Part shown: positions 1-9,305 of the stretch, one piece after another | Position numbering within the stretch: position 1 is the first letter of the stretch | Layout: every line of letters starts with the position of its first letter | Origin: Thermoproteota archaeon | GTDB lineage: Archaea > Thermoproteota > Thermoprotei_A > Sulfolobales > Ignisphaeraceae | DNA: 64,000 bases | Direction: 5' to 3' | Assembly: GCA_030550585.1 (NCBI GenBank) | Contig: JAUQPB010000001.1 | Location: 62,001 to 126,000, forward strand | Notes under the pieces: generated by a model | Database searches by the model: none | What the model saw: only the letters and a program-made list of their open reading frames with translations | Told to the model about the DNA's origin: nothing | Position numbers and translations under genes: made by a program

Positions 1-975
1 CAATGCATCGCCTATAGCAGCACTCCCAATTTGAAGAGCAAAGCTCAGTCTATATAGAGCAGCTGTATAGTAAGACGATATCACAATGCCTATTGGATTC
101 AAGCCGCCGAGCCATGCAACCATTATGGATGTGAAGCCCATTCCGCTGCCAACAATGCTCCCCTCAACAAGCTTTCTATGGTAGACAAGAATCTCTGCAC
201 CACCGACAAAACCTGCAAAGGCTCCTGATATGCAAAACGCTGCTAGTGCAAGTCTTTTGCTTGATATGCCAGCAAGCTCGACAGCCGCTATGCTAGAGCT
301 TAGGGCTCTTAGCGATATCCCGAATCTTGTTTTGTAGAGCAGTAGATAAACTATGGCAACAAGCACAAAGGCTGTCACAACAATGTACCAAGAGAAGCTG
401 TAGCCTGGTACCACAGGTAGCTTAGATGCATCTGGAATCATATCTGTTGTTGTATAGCCGTAGACCCCCCTGCCTCTCCAAGGGCCTTTGACTAGGTAGC
501 TAGAGAAGTAATAGGCTATATAGTTCATTAGAAGGGTTGTAACAGCCTCGTTAACCCCTAGATAAAGCCTCATAACAGATGGTATGAGCGCCCACAGCAA
601 TCCGATGATTGCTGCAAAAGCGAGGGAGGCTATCGGGGCTATATAATCCATTTTCCCAAGTGGTGTAAACAAGGCTATGTATGTTGCTCCTACAGCCCCC
701 ATCACAAGCTGGCCTTCTGCACCAAGATTCCACAGATTTGCGTTGAACGCTATCGCCAAGCCGAGTGCAATTGGCAGGAAAACAGAGATGTATCTGAAAA
801 CATTTAGATCTAAAAAGCTTTCAAAAGCTGTTCGAAGCGTTTCAGAAAATCCCAATCCTGTGGCAACAGATGTTATGTAGACTGCTATCAAAAACCCTAT
901 GAATGCCGTTAAAAACCTCGTTAAAATGCTTAGACTTGGCGGCAAAACCCTTTTCACAACGACTATTCTAGCCAT
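1..975 (-). CDS. ABC transporter permease, nucleoside/BMP type (partial)
   Basis: This gene is absent from the ORF track because it runs off the left edge. Read on the minus strand from ATG at 975, the frame is open for all 325 codons to base 1. The product is strongly hydrophobic with many membrane segments and looks like the BPD_transp_2 permeases of sugar and nucleoside importers (YufP/NupP type), including a loop of the form AGISSKRLALAAF..SGAFAGFVGG. The ATG overlaps the stop of the upstream ATPase gene by 8 bases, so the two are probably translationally coupled. With the ATPase and the BMP-type binding protein it forms an importer operon transcribed leftwards. The C-terminus lies outside the window. 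Confidence 0.88.
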   Translation of the reverse strand, partial: MARIVVVKRVLPPSLSILTRFLTAFIGFLIAVYITSVATGLGFSETLRTAFESFLDLNVFRYISVFLPIALGLAIAFNANLWNLGAEGQLVMGAVGATYIALFTPLGKMDYIAPIASLAFAAIIGLLWALIPSVMRLYLGVNEAVTTLLMNYIAYYFSSYLVKGPWRGRGVYGYTTTDMIPDASKLPVVPGYSFSWYIVVTAFVLVAIVYLLLYKTRFGISLRALSSSIAAVELAGISSKRLALAAFCISGAFAGFVGGAEILVYHRKLVEGSIVGSGMGFTSIMVAWLGGLNPIGIVISSYYTAALYRLSFALQIGSAAIGDAL

Positions 976-2440
976 GCACCATAGCCTTCTCGATTTCACT
1001 TCTAAAACTCTCTAGATTGCCGCCCTCAAAAAGCTTAGCTATTCTACCATCCACCATAACAGCCACCTTATCCGATATCTGAACAGCCTCATCAACATCC
1101 TCTGTGATTAGAAGAACACCACCGCCTGACAGGCTAAACCTCTGTAAAATGTCTAGCACCAAAGCCCTCGACCTCTCATCAAGCATTCTCGTGGGGTTGT
1201 GAGCTACAACAACCTTCGGCATTGTTAGGAGGAGTCTGCTTATAGAGACCTTCTGAACATTTCCACCAGACAATTTAGATACTTGTATAGCTGGATTCTC
1301 AGGAACTATGCCAAGCTTCTTAATAGCGTCTAGAACAACATCCTGGCTCAGCCTCTCCCTAGCATACATCCTCATATTCTCGATTATCGATAGCGTTACT
1401 GCTGTACCCTCTTTGAATGGGTCTTCAGGTATGTATACAAGTCCTTTTCTGGTTCTCTCGCTCGGAGGGCTCTTCGTCACATCAAATCCATCGATCTTTA
1501 CAGAACCGCTTGAAGCTTTTCTGAGACCGGCTATAGCCTCCCCCAGCTCTTTTTCCCCATTCCCAGCAACACCAACAATAGATACAATCTCACCTGCTCT
1601 AACATCAATTGAAAGTCCATCCACAGCTGTTTTCCCGTAGTCGTCGAGAACAACCAGCTTATCGACTGAGAGAACATTTTTAGAATCTTTTGATAGTCTC
1701 TGCAAAAGCTGTCTCGAAACTAGTTTGAGATACTCCTCTGTTCCAAACATTGCATGGCGAAGCTCCGAGGGGTTGGCAGCACCATTGAAAACCCTAGCAA
1801 CTTTTCCACGCCTAAGTACAACAAATCTATTTCCTATCTCAAGCGCCTCCGGTATCTTGTGCGTAATATATATAACCGCTCTATTGTCTGACACAAACCT
1901 TCTTAGAATCTCAAAGAACTTTGTTTTCAGGTCTTGTGGCAGATATGTAGCCGCCTCATCAACTATTAGAAGCCTGGGGTTTATCAGCAAGGCTTTTGCC
2001 AATTCGATGAACTGCTTCTCTGTATAGCTAATGCTAAAAACCTTTTTATGCACATCAATGCCTATGTCAAAACGTTTCAAAAAATCTTCAATCCTTTTGG
2101 CGAGGGTACCCGAAGGCGGTTCTCCGATGAAGAGAGCTATATTCTCTAGAATGCTTAGATCGTCTATTAGCTGCGGCCGCTGGCTTATCATTACAAAACC
2201 TTTTTTCTTGGCATCGAATGGCGATGAAAATCTAGCCTCAGAGCCGTCAACTATTATCTTGCCTCTATCGGGGACATAAACACCGTAGAGAACCTTGGCG
2301 AGAGTCGATTTTCCCGATCCATTCTCTCCGAGAACCACTAGAATCTCATTGAAGAAAATATCTAGTGTCACACCATCTAGAGCAACAACATCACCAAACC
2401 TTTTGTAAAGGTCAACAACTCTTATGAATGTCCTATTCAT
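968..2440 (-). CDS. Sugar/nucleoside ABC transporter ATPase, two NBDs
   Basis: A 490-residue protein made of two fused nucleotide-binding domains, the layout of RbsA/MglA/NupO-type ATPases. The N-terminal half has a good Walker A (GENGSGKST, about residue 40) and a Walker B-like LLIVDEAATYLP, but its signature loop is degenerate (ISYTEKQF instead of LSVGEQQ). The C-terminal half has the usual degenerate Walker A (GVAGNGEKEL) but an intact signature LSGGNVQK. The two halves therefore probably supply complementary parts of composite ATP sites. The protein would energise the permease downstream. It lies 67 bases after the binding-protein gene in the same direction. Confidence 0.93.
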   Translation of the reverse strand: MNRTFIRVVDLYKRFGDVVALDGVTLDIFFNEILVVLGENGSGKSTLAKVLYGVYVPDRGKIIVDGSEARFSSPFDAKKKGFVMISQRPQLIDDLSILENIALFIGEPPSGTLAKRIEDFLKRFDIGIDVHKKVFSISYTEKQFIELAKALLINPRLLIVDEAATYLPQDLKTKFFEILRRFVSDNRAVIYITHKIPEALEIGNRFVVLRRGKVARVFNGAANPSELRHAMFGTEEYLKLVSRQLLQRLSKDSKNVLSVDKLVVLDDYGKTAVDGLSIDVRAGEIVSIVGVAGNGEKELGEAIAGLRKASSGSVKIDGFDVTKSPPSERTRKGLVYIPEDPFKEGTAVTLSIIENMRMYARERLSQDVVLDAIKKLGIVPENPAIQVSKLSGGNVQKVSISRLLLTMPKVVVAHNPTRMLDERSRALVLDILQRFSLSGGGVLLITEDVDEAVQISDKVAVMVDGRIAKLFEGGNLESFRSEIEKAMVHG

Positions 2441-2507
2441 GTCCCCTTCCTCAACACAAATAATTTGGATGTGAGGATATAAAAAAGGTCATTCATTTCA
2501 TATATGT

Positions 2508-4046
2508 TTATTTGATAGTGCCTTGAAAGGCAACCCACTTAACAAACCAGTCCATGTTCCACAGATCGTCGTGTGTTAGCCTCTCACCAGGCTGCACATT
2601 CACCGGAGCATTGTCTGGCTGTCCTGTGCAGAATCTGGAGTAGTGCATTCCGGCTATGCAGTAGCCTGCTAGAGGTCCTGTGAAGGGGTCGAATACTGGG
2701 GCTATTGTGGCTGCTGGTACGTGGCTAGACCCTGTCGATATATTTGCTAGAACTTCGAGTTGATGTGTTAGAGCAGTTCCTTGTAGAGGCTGTAGGAGTG
2801 GTGCTTCTTTCATCTCATTGTATCTCCTCATAACGAGGTCGTAGACAGATAGTGTCTCGCCTGTTCTAACATCCTTTACCATTATGCTCTTGAGCAGTGG
2901 AACAAACTTTGGATTGATTCTCATAACACTTCCATTTGGATAGACATGTGCTCCCAGATCAACTGCTCCTGTGTTCAGAAGGTACCAGTAGTCAACGTTC
3001 TGGAGGTTGCTGGGGGTGTAGATACCTGCTTTGATCTTAGCCAATATATCGGCGTATATAACCTCCCATCTAACAAGCTGTCCACTTACAACAACGTCTG
3101 GGCCCCACTCATACATTGGGCTATAGTGGCTAAACACATATATCTGCTTGCCCTGCTTGTATAGACTCTCAGCATATTCTACAACAGCTGTTGAGTCCTC
3201 TGTAAATGCAAGCACATCAACATTGAACTGGTTGACGAGAGTCTCTGCAGCAGCCTTGGCCTTGTCCGGGTCGAACCAGGCGCCAATCTCAATAACATAC
3301 ACTGTTATGTTCTTGCCTAACTGCTCGCCAACCTCTTTAGCCCCTATGGCAAAAGCGTTTATGTGCCTAACAACCTCTGGAATTGTGTGCGCCGCAACAT
3401 ACCCTATCTTACCTGTCTTCGTTAGCGCCCCCGCCATCAGACCATTCAAATAGTATATCTGATATAGATCGGCAAAGTATGTGCCCATGTTGGACAGTCT
3501 CTTGTAGCCAGAGCAGTGGAAGAACATCACATTCCTGTACTCCTGTGCCTTCTCATATGTCTGATCCATGAAATCAAAGCTTGTTGTGAATATCACTGTA
3601 TAGCCCTTTCTAACGAGATCGTCTATCACAGCTGGCGACTGCGATGCCTGCACATTCTCAACATATGTTGTTTCGAGCCAATCCTTATAGAGCTCTGCCA
3701 CAACCCTCCTACCAACATCATGCATATAGCTCCATCCAAAATCTCCAACAGGCCCAACATAGATCCATGCAGCTTTGATCTTCTGAGGAACTGTATATGC
3801 AACTCCCTCGGTTTTCGTAACTGTTAATGTTGTTGTAGCTATTTGTTGTATGGGTGTTATTGTGACTGTTTGGACTCGGGGAACACTCTGGTCAGTTCCA
3901 GCTAGATATGTAGTTTGTGTCGCTAGCGATGTGGTTGTTATGGTTATAGTTGTAGCTGGATTTGCTATGTAATATCCTGCTACATAACCAGCTACAATAC
4001 CTATTATCAATAGGACCACTGCTATGATATATGGTGTTTTGGGCAT
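2508..4046 (-). CDS. BMP-family (nucleoside-type) solute-binding protein
   Basis: A 512-residue membrane-anchored binding protein. Residues 1-28 form one hydrophobic anchor (YIIAVVLLIIGIVAGYVAGYY), followed by a Thr/Ser-rich linker of about 50 residues, an arrangement common in crenarchaeal binding proteins that sit in the membrane under an S-layer. The rest fits the Bmp/PnrA family (AAWIYVGPVGDFGWSYMHD near the start; GKIGYVAAHTIPEVVRHINAFAIGA in the middle), whose bacterial members bind purine nucleosides. The C-terminus carries an extra segment with two cysteines (GYCIAG..SRFCTG). It is first in the operon with the ATPase and permease. The ligand is inferred from the family only. Confidence 0.9.
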   Translation of the reverse strand: MPKTPYIIAVVLLIIGIVAGYVAGYYIANPATTITITTTSLATQTTYLAGTDQSVPRVQTVTITPIQQIATTTLTVTKTEGVAYTVPQKIKAAWIYVGPVGDFGWSYMHDVGRRVVAELYKDWLETTYVENVQASQSPAVIDDLVRKGYTVIFTTSFDFMDQTYEKAQEYRNVMFFHCSGYKRLSNMGTYFADLYQIYYLNGLMAGALTKTGKIGYVAAHTIPEVVRHINAFAIGAKEVGEQLGKNITVYVIEIGAWFDPDKAKAAAETLVNQFNVDVLAFTEDSTAVVEYAESLYKQGKQIYVFSHYSPMYEWGPDVVVSGQLVRWEVIYADILAKIKAGIYTPSNLQNVDYWYLLNTGAVDLGAHVYPNGSVMRINPKFVPLLKSIMVKDVRTGETLSVYDLVMRRYNEMKEAPLLQPLQGTALTHQLEVLANISTGSSHVPAATIAPVFDPFTGPLAGYCIAGMHYSRFCTGQPDNAPVNVQPGERLTHDDLWNMDWFVKWVAFQGTIK

Positions 4047-4173
4047 TTTACATACACCACGCTACACGCTATCCACGTTAGGCTAATAAGCTCTGTGTAC
4101 AACAAATATGTAGCTATATACATAATCTATGTAAAGCGTGTTGAAAATGCTTGGCAACACCTTTGAGAAATGC

Positions 4174-6051
4174 CTAGCGTTGCCTTGGTAAGTAGAGTGC
4201 TTGAACAAACTCTTGCTTGAATAGTGGATGTGCCGAGAGCTCTATATACCTTATACTTTTGGCGAGATCCTCGAACTCTCTCCTTATCTCACTTGATTTT
4301 AGAGCCATTTTGGCACCGCTAATAGCGGTGTTGCCCACGAAAACAAATTTCCTTGCATCTGCCTTTGGCAGTAATCCTATGGCCATAGCGTTCTCAATGT
4401 TTATATGTGTCCCAAACGACCCTGCAATAAATATTTTTTGGAGGTCGTTGGCAGATATGTTGGCGTGTTTAAGCAGTATATTGATACCCGATGCAACAGC
4501 TGCTTTGGCTAGCAGAAACTCGTTTATGTCTTTTCCGCTAACTGTTATGCTCCTCCCCACCCCTGTTTCGTGGCTCCATGCAACAACAAACTTTTTCTTC
4601 CCATTGTCAACAACAATCCTCTTTGTCTTTATATCTTCTCTGAACCTCCCCCTATAGTCTATCAGGTTGTTTCTGTATAGATTGGCTATGAGGTCTATCA
4701 TTGCTGATCCGCATATCCCAATGGGCTTTGCGTTTCCAACAACATTGTACCTAACGTTGTAATCTCCAATGGATCTGTCGAAATATATGAAGACCTGGTC
4801 TATGGCGCCGACAACAGCCCTCATTCCAAACTCTATTGTGGCACCTTCAAACGCTGGTCCAGCAGGTGTTGAACATGCCAATATCTCTCTACCTGTATTA
4901 AAAAGTATTTCGCTATTGGTTCCAATGTCCACTAGGAGACATGGAGCATCACAGTCTCTAAGCCCGACAGCTACTGCATCTGCTAGGGCATCTGACCCTA
5001 CATAGCCTGCTACCACAGGTAGTGCATATACAATGCCCCTCTCATTGATGTTAACACCAATCTCTTTTGCATATAGATACACACCTCTTCTAACAGCTGG
5101 CACATATGGGGATGTGCCGAGGTATCTGGGGTTTATCCCGAGGAAAATGTGGTGCATAGCTGTGTTTCCAGCCACAACAACTTCGTATATTCTATTCCTA
5201 TCTACATTGGCTCTCAAAGACATTTTCTCTATAAGCATGTTTATAGCTGATACAACGAGTTTTTGGAGCTTCTCCAAACCCTCTCTATCTCTGCTAGCAT
5301 AGGCGATTCTAGATATTATGTCTGCTCCGTAGCTTGCCTGGGGGTTTGGCATGGACTCAACAGCTATTGTCTCCCCCTTGACAAGGTCGACGAGATGGGC
5401 AACAATCTTCGATGTGCCGATATCAACGGCAATTCCATAGATGCTGTTTGTTGTGTCTCCAGGCTCTATAGAGAGCACCTTGTTTCTCCATAAAACAACA
5501 GTTACAGACCAGTTCCCAGATCTCAGAGCTTCGGGAGCAATCCTAGCAGCATGCACATCAACGTCGTAGTCCCCCGCCAAAGTCTTTTTGCTGAGCTCAT
5601 CTAGAATCCTATCCAAGTCTGCTGTAACATCGGTTAGAGAAGCCGGGTTGACGGATACAAAAACCTTTTTTACTAGGGGGTTTAGAGGGACTGCCCTCTC
5701 AAAACCGATATCGGCAGAGGCATACCTCTGGACAAGACTTTCGTGGGGAACAGAAACAATGTAGTCTCCATCTACGACTTTAGCCTGGCAAGCAAGTCTA
5801 AAACCCTTTGAGATATCCTCAGAACCTAGAACCCTCTTCTCAGAATCTGTCAGAGGAGATGCAACACCTTTTTCAACAACAATTCTGCATTTGCCACACT
5901 CGCCAATACCACCACAATCAGCTCTTATGGAGATCCCAGCCTCTCTCAAACAATCCAAAAAAGTTTTTGAGGCCGCACATAAAACATCTCTTCCAAGGTT
6001 CTTCACAAATACCCTAGACGCCTTGCCCTCTCCACTCACGGCCAATACCAC
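4174..6051 (-). CDS. Corrinoid-activating ferredoxin/ASKHA ATPase (RACE, DUF4445 family)
   Basis: A 625-residue protein. The N-terminal 90 residues form a plant-type [2Fe-2S] ferredoxin domain (DCGGIGECGKCRI, with the last cysteine in LACQAK). From about residue 200 comes an actin-like ATPase region (AVDIGTSKIVAHLVD, DIGTNSEILFN, CSTPAGPAFEGA, AGSFGTHINIENA) typical of COG3894. Family members reduce inactive Co(II) corrinoid proteins to Co(I) at the expense of ATP so that corrinoid methyltransferases can restart. No corrinoid protein or methyltransferase partner is next to it, and the C-terminal [4Fe-4S] motifs of methanogen RamA are absent. It is divergent from the thymidylate synthase-like gene. 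Family assignment is firm; the client protein is unknown. Confidence 0.9.
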   Translation of the reverse strand: MVLAVSGEGKASRVFVKNLGRDVLCAASKTFLDCLREAGISIRADCGGIGECGKCRIVVEKGVASPLTDSEKRVLGSEDISKGFRLACQAKVVDGDYIVSVPHESLVQRYASADIGFERAVPLNPLVKKVFVSVNPASLTDVTADLDRILDELSKKTLAGDYDVDVHAARIAPEALRSGNWSVTVVLWRNKVLSIEPGDTTNSIYGIAVDIGTSKIVAHLVDLVKGETIAVESMPNPQASYGADIISRIAYASRDREGLEKLQKLVVSAINMLIEKMSLRANVDRNRIYEVVVAGNTAMHHIFLGINPRYLGTSPYVPAVRRGVYLYAKEIGVNINERGIVYALPVVAGYVGSDALADAVAVGLRDCDAPCLLVDIGTNSEILFNTGREILACSTPAGPAFEGATIEFGMRAVVGAIDQVFIYFDRSIGDYNVRYNVVGNAKPIGICGSAMIDLIANLYRNNLIDYRGRFREDIKTKRIVVDNGKKKFVVAWSHETGVGRSITVSGKDINEFLLAKAAVASGINILLKHANISANDLQKIFIAGSFGTHINIENAMAIGLLPKADARKFVFVGNTAISGAKMALKSSEIRREFEDLAKSIRYIELSAHPLFKQEFVQALYLPRQR

Positions 6052-6192
6052 TCAGACCGCTTTGGACATACCTTTACCATTATGTATTCTGCGTTAATAA
6101 GCGAGTTGTGTATGAACTCTGCAGATACTGTTTCGGTTGAGCCTCATAGGAAATATACTTTGTTACACAGAGATCTTTTCTAGGGGTCTGAA

Positions 6193-6927
6193 ATGAGTGT
6201 TGTCTATGTGCATGCCAAGAGCCTTCCAGAGGCTTGGGAGAAGAGCCTTGTCGAGCTGTCGAGGGTTGGAATAGTCATAGAGACTGAATACAATGAGAGG
6301 TCTATTGATGCCCCAGCCTTCATAGTTGTTGAAGAGCCTTTCTCAGAGCCTAGAGTACATCTAAAGGGCATTGTAGCAGGCTCTCTCAAAGGTCTTCTGG
6401 AATATGTTGACGAGGTTGTCAAGGGAACCCACGACCATCTCGTAGAAAAGTTTGGCTACACATACCACGAAAGGCTCTTCAGCTATAGACTGCCAAACGG
6501 GTTGGTGGTAAACCAGATTGAGAAGGTTATAGAGAAGCTCAGAAAAGCTCCATACACAAGAAGAGCACAGGCAATAACGTGGCAACCTTGGAAAGATTTA
6601 GAGACAGAGCACCCACCATGCCTACAGAGAATGTGGTTCAGAGTTGTAAACGGGAAGCTAGTTATGCATGTCCACATGAGAAGCAACGACGCATTGAAAG
6701 CGGCCTACATGAACATGTACGCATTCACAGAACTACAAAAATATGTTGCAGAGAGGCTTGGAGTGGAGGTGGGGAGATACATACACGTAGCAGACTCGTA
6801 CCACGTATACGAAAGAGACTGGAAATGGTTCAAAACATTTGTGGAACAAATAAACAGCGGAGAATCGAGAAAAAGATGGAAAACAACAGAAGAATACATG
6901 AAAATGATACAAGCAGCAAAACAGTAG
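6193..6927 (+). CDS. ThyA-type thymidylate synthase, archaeal form
   Basis: A 244-residue protein whose C-terminal half matches thymidylate synthase: catalytic cysteine in EHPPCLQR, a dUMP-contact region HMRSNDALKAAYMNMYAF, and the HVADSYHVYERD segment that corresponds to the His/Tyr nucleotide-binding motif. The N-terminal 110 residues are less conserved, as in the short archaeal ThyA subfamily. It would methylate dUMP to dTMP; which one-carbon donor it uses is not evident. The ATG at 6193 follows an AGGGGTCTG purine-rich stretch. The ORF at 6579-6953 in another frame is a shadow. Confidence 0.85.
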   Translation: MSVVYVHAKSLPEAWEKSLVELSRVGIVIETEYNERSIDAPAFIVVEEPFSEPRVHLKGIVAGSLKGLLEYVDEVVKGTHDHLVEKFGYTYHERLFSYRLPNGLVVNQIEKVIEKLRKAPYTRRAQAITWQPWKDLETEHPPCLQRMWFRVVNGKLVMHVHMRSNDALKAAYMNMYAFTELQKYVAERLGVEVGRYIHVADSYHVYERDWKWFKTFVEQINSGESRKRWKTTEEYMKMIQAAKQ

Positions 6928-7062
6928 CATATCTGCGACTAACAGGTTTGTAAGTGCCACATCAACAATTTATTTAGGTTATGTGAAATATAAGTTGACA
7001 ATGTTTCTTACCAGCTTTTGAACGAAAAGCCATTCTGCAAAATTTACTATCGATTTGTATTA

Positions 7063-8412
7063 CTATGCCAGATTACTTATTATAATCTGTTTTCTTGGGC
7101 CTAGCTGAGATAGTGAGGCAGAAGCTGTTTTAACGGCTTTCTCTGTAGCTGACTCTATATCCGCTCCTCTGAGTAGCATGTATATGAAGACAGCTGAGAA
7201 TATGTCTCCAGCGCCTATAGGGTCTAAGACCTCTGTTTGAGGAGCCTCTATTTTCTTTGGCTCTGTCTGTGGGTAGCTATAGATCTTGGCTCCTCTGCTC
7301 CCCAGTGTTATTATTAGATGTTTAATTCCGTGGTCATAGAATGTTTTTGGGATGTCAAACCCCTTTCTGGAGAACAACTCGGCTTTATCCTCGTTTAGAA
7401 TCACTATTGGACTTTGTCTAAACACTGATAAGACTTCTTCTAGGAAATACTGGATGGCTTCTGCGCTGGGTCTATATACGATGAGCTTCTCCCCACCGAT
7501 TTCTCTGATGAGCTTTACATATAGACTGTTTATCCCCTCTCCCAAGTAAATTGCTTTAGCTTTTCTGCATGCCTCAACCAATTTCTCAGACAATTCTGTT
7601 ACAACTGGTGGTCTACCTCTATCATATCTACATTCAATCTTTATCTTGTCGCCATGAACAATGCTACAAATAGATGGTTCTGCATTCCTATCGAATACGG
7701 ATAAACTTATATCCACTCCTTCTCTAGCAATGCTATAGGCTGATTGAAGTCCTATGACATCTGTTGAAAACCTTGATGCAAAGCCTGTTTTTAGTCCAAG
7801 CCGAGACAGGGTCACAGCGACATTGGCTCCCGACCCTCCGAAGAACGCTTTATAGCCATGGGTTATATACACATCAAGAGCATTTGAGCCGAAAACAATA
7901 ACATCAAAATCTTTGTACCGAGGTTTTGCAAGGAATGTTCTAGCAATATCTGCAATATCTATATAGCTACTTTGGGGGATAGAGAATTTTGATGCAAAAT
8001 TCGTGATTCTCTCTATAAACTCTCTAACTACCTCTGTCAGATATATCTTTACAGTATCTCTATCAAGCTCTTGGGGGTCTCTGAACAGCAGATTGTACCA
8101 TTTGCCGAGTTCAGTAAGTCTATAGCATTTCACCTTAACTCTTCTCTTACCCCTCTCCTCAAATCTATATTCCTCTGAAAGGATATTCAATGAAACAAGC
8201 TTTTTTAGAGTAGCTATAATAGTCTTGTTGGAGTGCATCCTAAAACTTTTCACTATATCGCTTTGGCATAGATCTTCATTCCATTTAAACAGTCTAAGAA
8301 CATCTATAGCTATCTTAGATGAGAAAAGAGTTGATAGAAACAAAGCCCTCTTATCCACATCTATCGGCATAAAGACTATGAAAGGCCAAAAACTGTTCTC
8401 TTTATTGCTCAT
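7063..8412 (-). CDS. Winged-helix/PfkB carbohydrate-kinase fusion, probable regulator
   Basis: A 449-residue fusion. The first 130 residues look like a winged-helix DNA-binding domain (DIVKSFRMHSNKTIIATLKKL helix-turn-helix, then a basic wing EERGKRRVKVKCYRLTE). From about residue 165 there is a full PfkB/ribokinase domain: FGSNALDVYITHG start, GGSGANVAVTLSRLG sugar-site motif, and LDPIGAGDIFSAVF with the GAGD anion hole, so it may still phosphorylate or at least bind a small substrate. It is divergent from an ECF importer, and an 18-bp palindrome lies between the two starts. The likely role is a substrate-sensing regulator of that importer, possibly also a kinase for the imported compound. 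The role is inference; both domains are visible. Confidence 0.85.
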   Translation of the reverse strand: MSNKENSFWPFIVFMPIDVDKRALFLSTLFSSKIAIDVLRLFKWNEDLCQSDIVKSFRMHSNKTIIATLKKLVSLNILSEEYRFEERGKRRVKVKCYRLTELGKWYNLLFRDPQELDRDTVKIYLTEVVREFIERITNFASKFSIPQSSYIDIADIARTFLAKPRYKDFDVIVFGSNALDVYITHGYKAFFGGSGANVAVTLSRLGLKTGFASRFSTDVIGLQSAYSIAREGVDISLSVFDRNAEPSICSIVHGDKIKIECRYDRGRPPVVTELSEKLVEACRKAKAIYLGEGINSLYVKLIREIGGEKLIVYRPSAEAIQYFLEEVLSVFRQSPIVILNEDKAELFSRKGFDIPKTFYDHGIKHLIITLGSRGAKIYSYPQTEPKKIEAPQTEVLDPIGAGDIFSAVFIYMLLRGADIESATEKAVKTASASLSQLGPRKQIIISNLA

Positions 8413-8424
8413 GATCCGCCCCTC

Positions 8425-8447
8425 GCTGTGTAGTTTTCTTGCACAGC
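8425..8447. promoter_or_regulatory. Imperfect inverted repeat near the HTH-kinase start
   Basis: GCTGTG (8425-8430) and CACAGC (8442-8447) form an inverted repeat. The sequence AGTTTTCTTG occurs inside it and again at 8457-8466 next to the perfect palindrome, so this looks like a second, weaker copy of the same site. The stretch AAAGCTTAAAGTTTTC between the two could serve as TATA box for both divergent genes. Confidence 0.4.
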
Positions 8448-8464
8448 AAAGCTTAAAGTTTTCT

Positions 8465-8482
8465 TGTGTAGCATGCTACACA
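8465..8482. promoter_or_regulatory. Perfect 18-bp palindrome, probable operator
   Basis: TGTGTAGCATGCTACACA is identical to its reverse complement. It lies 11 bases before the ECF S-component start and about 53 bases upstream of the divergent HTH-kinase start. A dimeric winged-helix protein binding here could repress the importer and autoregulate. The candidate TATA (CTTAAAG, near 8452) is just upstream, so the palindrome covers the expected transcription start of the importer genes. Confidence 0.6.
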
Positions 8483-8492
8483 GGGAAAAAGA

Positions 8493-9299
8493 ATGTCGTT
8501 GAAAGAAGGTTTAGGTGCGAGATATAGGGCATCGCTTATAGCGGCCTTTGCAGGTATTGGCGCTGCGGTATACTACATATTGTTGTGGCTACCAGGCATA
8601 CCTGTAATTGGGTTGCCAAATATAAAGATGGAGATTGGTGCTTCACTATCACCTGTATTCGGAATTGTTCTAGGGCCTTACATAGGGTTTTTGGCTGTAC
8701 TCATAGGGAATGCTATAAAGACCTTTGTTCCTACGCCAAACATTTATGGGATTCCATTTTTGCTTGCAGCACCCCTATCAGCTTTTGGTGCTGGAATGCT
8801 TGTGAAGAAGAGGTGGGCTGAGGTATCCATAGTCATGCTAGCAATGCTTATAGCAGCAATGTTTGCACCGCCATTCTATCCTGTGACGGAGTATTGGTAC
8901 GTATATCTAGTGGCATTTTACGACAAAATTGCTGCATTAATTCTCACACCAATCTTAATGATAATTGTGAATAGGATTAGCAAAAAGCAAAACACATTCC
9001 TATTTTACATAGCTCTATACATTACGATGTTCATTAGTAGAGAGCTTGACAAGGCGTTTGGCTGCTTTGTATTTGCACTACCACAAGTGTATAGAGATAT
9101 ATTTGGCATCACCAAAGTCTCTAAAGTGAGGAGCCTGTATCTTGTGAGCCCAATGTTCTACCTAGTGGAGTATATCCTAGAGGCTATAGTGGCGTTCGCC
9201 GTGGCCATACCGCTTATAAAGGCTCTAACTAGAGTGCCAGGACTATCCGAAATTCTGCACATAAGGTATTTGAGGGAGTGGCAAGGCAGTAGAAAGTGA
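8493..9299 (+). CDS. ECF transporter S component (substrate-binding membrane subunit)
   Basis: A 268-residue hydrophobic protein with about six membrane segments. The start resembles ECF S components: a short basic N-terminus, then a helix AALIAAFAG-like segment and a loop KMEIGASLSPVFGIVLGPYIGFLAVLIGNAIKT, similar to the conserved region in which S components carry small-residue and acidic contacts for the T subunit. It is the first gene of an S-AA'-T operon with 6-base spacing to the ATPase. The substrate cannot be read from sequence; the neighbouring PfkB-type regulator makes a nucleoside, sugar or vitamin alcohol plausible. ATG at 8493 is right after the palindrome. Confidence 0.8.
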   Translation: MSLKEGLGARYRASLIAAFAGIGAAVYYILLWLPGIPVIGLPNIKMEIGASLSPVFGIVLGPYIGFLAVLIGNAIKTFVPTPNIYGIPFLLAAPLSAFGAGMLVKKRWAEVSIVMLAMLIAAMFAPPFYPVTEYWYVYLVAFYDKIAALILTPILMIIVNRISKKQNTFLFYIALYITMFISRELDKAFGCFVFALPQVYRDIFGITKVSKVRSLYLVSPMFYLVEYILEAIVAFAVAIPLIKALTRVPGLSEILHIRYLREWQGSRK

Positions 9300-9305
9300 T
9301 AGGGT

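Noticed and set aside
6579-6953. 124-residue ORF in another frame of the thymidylate synthase gene
   Set aside because: Shadow of a conserved gene, with low-complexity basic composition.
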